A stretch of DNA of 32,505 nt from Verrucomicrobiales bacterium (GTDB lineage Bacteria > Verrucomicrobiota > Verrucomicrobiia > Verrucomicrobiales > DEV007), in the NCBI GenBank assembly GCA_028280355.1, contig JANQMB010000218.1, positions 1-32,505 of the forward strand, written 5' to 3'. How positions within the stretch are numbered: the stretch's first letter is position 1; each line of letters opens with the position of its first letter. The notes below the pieces were generated by a model. It saw nothing but the letters and a program-made list of their open reading frames with translations, did no database searches and was not told where the DNA came from. Below, piece by piece: positions 30,447 to 32,505 of the stretch. Both the position numbers and the translations under genes were made by a program.

Positions 30447-32505
30447 ATGTCGCAGCCCGCCATCTCGATCCCAGGTTACGTCTTCCCGCCCGGCGCCCAC
30501 ATCGGCAGCGGCGCGTTCGGGTCGGTCTGGGTCGGTCTCTACAAGGGCGACCTCCCGCGCGCGGTGAAGGTCTTCAAGCCCGGCGGGATCCACGAGGCGA
30601 GCTGGCGCACCGAATATGAGAAGCTGCGCGCCCTCGACGAGCCGCCGGGCATCGTCACCCTCTACGACAGCGGCCACACCGCCGACGGCTCGCCGTATGT
30701 CTCGATGCGCCTGATGGCGGACCGGGCGCCCGGTGGGGGCTGGTCCGGGCGCACCCTGGGCCGGGCGCTGGCGGACGGCACGCTCTCGGGGGGCGAGCGC
30801 TGGCGGCTGGTGGAGGAGCTGGCCGACCCCCTCGCCTACCTCCACCGCAAGGGCGTCAAACACTGCGACGTCAAACCCAGCAACATCTTGCTCACCGCCG
30901 GCGACGAGCCGCGGCCGGTGCTGTGCGACTTCGGGCAGAGCCGGGTCGAGCTCGGCGAGGGGACCGCGTTCGGCACCGCCTTCTACGCCTCCCCGGAGCA
31001 GCTCCGCTCGCCCGACTGGCCGGCCGAGCACTGGGACGTCTACAGCTTCGGGGCCACCGCCTACCAGATGGTCACCGGCGAGCTCCCGAGGTTGCAGGGC
31101 CTGTGCGACCGGGTGCACGGGGGCCAGTTGCACACGGTCGGCGCACCCGCCCTCGACCAGACCCTGATCGACCAGCGCAGCGCCCCCCCCGGTGCGGTGG
31201 CGTGGCAACTCCCGGCCCCGGGCGAACTCGCAGACATGATCGAGGGGGAGCGTCCGCTGGAGGCCCCCGCCGGCCTGGACGCGAGACGGCGCGGGCGCTT
31301 CGAAGTCATCCTGCGCTGCCTCGAGGTCGGCGGGGGCGCGCGCGCGCGCTACGCGGACATGGGTGAGGTCGTCGACGCCTTCGCGGCGGTCGAACGCCGG
31401 TTCCTGGTCGCCGCCGAACGGCGGAAGAATTTCATCTTCGCCACGCTGATGGTCTTCGGGCTGCTGGCCGCAGGCCTCGCCGGTTGGCACATGGTGCAGG
31501 CGAACATGGCGCGCGACGCCACCGGGGCGGCGCTGGTCGTCGCCGAGGAGGAGCGCGCCTACGCGCAGGCCTCGCAGGTGGAGGCCGGCCGCCAGCGCGA
31601 CCGCGCCCGCCACGCCCAGCAGCTGTCCGAGAGGCTCATCAACCAGCTGCTGTATGACCTGCGCGAGCGCCTCGAACCGCTCGGCAGGCTGGACGTTCTC
31701 GACCAGGTCTCCCGCGATGCGGAGCTGTATTTCGCCGCCCTGCCGGAGGGCGAGAGCGGCCCGGCCACCGAGCGCGAGCGTTCGACGATGCTCAACTTCC
31801 GCGGCGACGTCCACCTCGCCGAGGGCGACCACGCGGGGGCGCTCGAGCGCTACCGGGAGGGGCTGGGGATCCGCGAGGCCTTGCTCGGGGCGGAGCCGGG
31901 GTCGACCTCGCGGCAGCGGGACGTGTCGGTGTCGCTGGAGCGGATCGCGGAGGTCCACCTGGCGCGCGGCGAACACCGCAGGGCGAAAGGGTTGTTGGAG
32001 GAGGTGGTCTCCACCCGCCGCGCGATCCGGGACGACGCCTCCGCCTCCTCCTCCGGCGAGGCGGACCGCGACCTCGCCCTCGCCCTGCAGAAGTTGGGCG
32101 GGGTACACCTGCTCCTCGGGCAGACCGAGGCCGCGGTCACGAGCCTGGAGGGGAGCATCGCCGAGTTCCGCCGCCGGGCGGACCAGCCGCTCGACCGGCA
32201 GCTCTGCGCGACCCTGATCACGCTCGGGGACGCCCATCGGGCGGCCGGGCGGAGCGGGGCGGCGCTCGAGCATTACCGGAAGGCGACCGCCTGCAACCGC
32301 AGGCTCCTGAAGGGGGCGCCCGAGAACGTCGCGCTGCAGAACGATGCCGCCGCGGCGCTGCTGCGTACTGCCGACATTTTGTTAGAGGCCGGGGCGGACG
32401 ACGAGGCCCTCGCCCACCTGCACCGCGTGCGCAAGCTGCTCACCAGGCTCCTCGCCACCGACCTGGGGAACATGGGCCTGCGCACCCACCTCGCGCTCAC
32501 CGAGG
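30447..32505 (+). CDS. Membrane-anchored Ser/Thr protein kinase with repeat domain, 3' end missing
   Basis: An open frame from the ATG at 30447 to the window edge; 686 residues are visible. The kinase domain (about 10-300) has the glycine loop G20-SGAFGSV, K41 (AVKVF), a catalytic loop H139-C-D141-VKPSN, D161-FG and an activation segment with YASPEQ. The usual HRD arginine is Cys, so activation-loop phosphorylation may not be needed. One membrane helix follows (about 329-349), then a coiled-coil stretch (365-405) and helical repeats of TPR type (from about 435), for example DVHLAEGDHAGALERYREGL and TLGDAHRAAGRSGAALEHY. The kinase should be cytoplasmic and the repeats periplasmic. Targets are unknown; the divergent barrel/FecR operon is a candidate. 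Confidence 0.88.
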   Translation, partial: MSQPAISIPGYVFPPGAHIGSGAFGSVWVGLYKGDLPRAVKVFKPGGIHEASWRTEYEKLRALDEPPGIVTLYDSGHTADGSPYVSMRLMADRAPGGGWSGRTLGRALADGTLSGGERWRLVEELADPLAYLHRKGVKHCDVKPSNILLTAGDEPRPVLCDFGQSRVELGEGTAFGTAFYASPEQLRSPDWPAEHWDVYSFGATAYQMVTGELPRLQGLCDRVHGGQLHTVGAPALDQTLIDQRSAPPGAVAWQLPAPGELADMIEGERPLEAPAGLDARRRGRFEVILRCLEVGGGARARYADMGEVVDAFAAVERRFLVAAERRKNFIFATLMVFGLLAAGLAGWHMVQANMARDATGAALVVAEEERAYAQASQVEAGRQRDRARHAQQLSERLINQLLYDLRERLEPLGRLDVLDQVSRDAELYFAALPEGESGPATERERSTMLNFRGDVHLAEGDHAGALERYREGLGIREALLGAEPGSTSRQRDVSVSLERIAEVHLARGEHRRAKGLLEEVVSTRRAIRDDASASSSGEADRDLALALQKLGGVHLLLGQTEAAVTSLEGSIAEFRRRADQPLDRQLCATLITLGDAHRAAGRSGAALEHYRKATACNRRLLKGAPENVALQNDAAAALLRTADILLEAGADDEALAHLHRVRKLLTRLLATDLGNMGLRTHLALTE

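Noticed and set aside
30396-32273. A 625-codon minus-strand open frame near the right edge
   Set aside because: The plus strand holds the kinase gene with all catalytic motifs, open to the window edge. The antisense frame is its shadow.
1-32505. CRISPR arrays, tRNA or rRNA genes and intact insertion sequences
   Set aside because: No regularly spaced repeats, no recognisable tRNA or rRNA segments and no transposase gene were seen on reading both strands. A covariance-model search was not possible here.

Overview
The window is a 32.5 kb piece of very GC-rich (roughly 70%) bacterial chromosome. The best-fitting group is Verrucomicrobiota or a close relative in the PVC superphylum. The reasons are a PSD1/PSCyt gene followed by a DUF1501 gene, a XylR-type regulator (PBP1 domain fused to an AraC domain), a fused CcoN-CcoO oxidase subunit, FecR/outer-membrane-barrel genes and a Ser/Thr kinase with C-terminal repeats. 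This placement is inferred from gene content only; no rRNA or tRNA gene was seen.

Positions 1-12911 hold a respiratory region. After the tail of an unrecognised gene come a ccoS-like gene, a fused ccoNO, a ccoQ-like gene and a single-haem ccoP, all for a cbb3-type terminal oxidase. Joined to ccoP by an 8-nt overlap is a tandemly duplicated two-gene cassette (3935-6755). Each copy has a small one-helix protein with the motif (F/Y)PFTHxPMYSD followed by a multi-pass membrane protein resembling HTTM/vitamin-K-carboxylase-like proteins. This cassette is the best candidate in the window for an undescribed system. A convergent outer-membrane protein gene separates it from the accessory set ccoG, a 44-aa membrane protein, a SafE/DsbD_2-like transporter and ccoI, which are chained by 4-nt overlaps and should supply copper and assembly functions.

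Positions 12816-14387 hold a hipBA toxin-antitoxin pair on the minus strand. Its AT-rich operator region has repeated AAACCG half-sites, and its 3' end overlaps the 3' end of ccoI tail to tail. A pair of inverted 17-bp motifs lies behind it. Positions 14653-17363 carry an AraC-type regulator divergent from a stand-alone DhaL kinase subunit and an LsrF-like aldolase, with a perfect 18-bp palindrome just before dhaL.

Positions 17683-23176 hold a PSD1/PSCyt protein, a DUF1501 protein and a secreted beta-propeller protein, probably an exported catabolic set. A XylR-type regulator follows on the other strand. Next come a DHDPS/NAL-family lyase divergent from an iron-sulfur L-serine dehydratase. 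A double-hairpin REP-like repeat (27512-27580) sits between the dehydratase and the next, convergent, operon.

That minus-strand operon (30298 to 27623) encodes an outer-membrane beta-barrel protein, a FecR-domain protein and a small possible lipoprotein. A Ser/Thr kinase with a membrane anchor and TPR-like repeats is transcribed away from it and runs off the right edge of the window.
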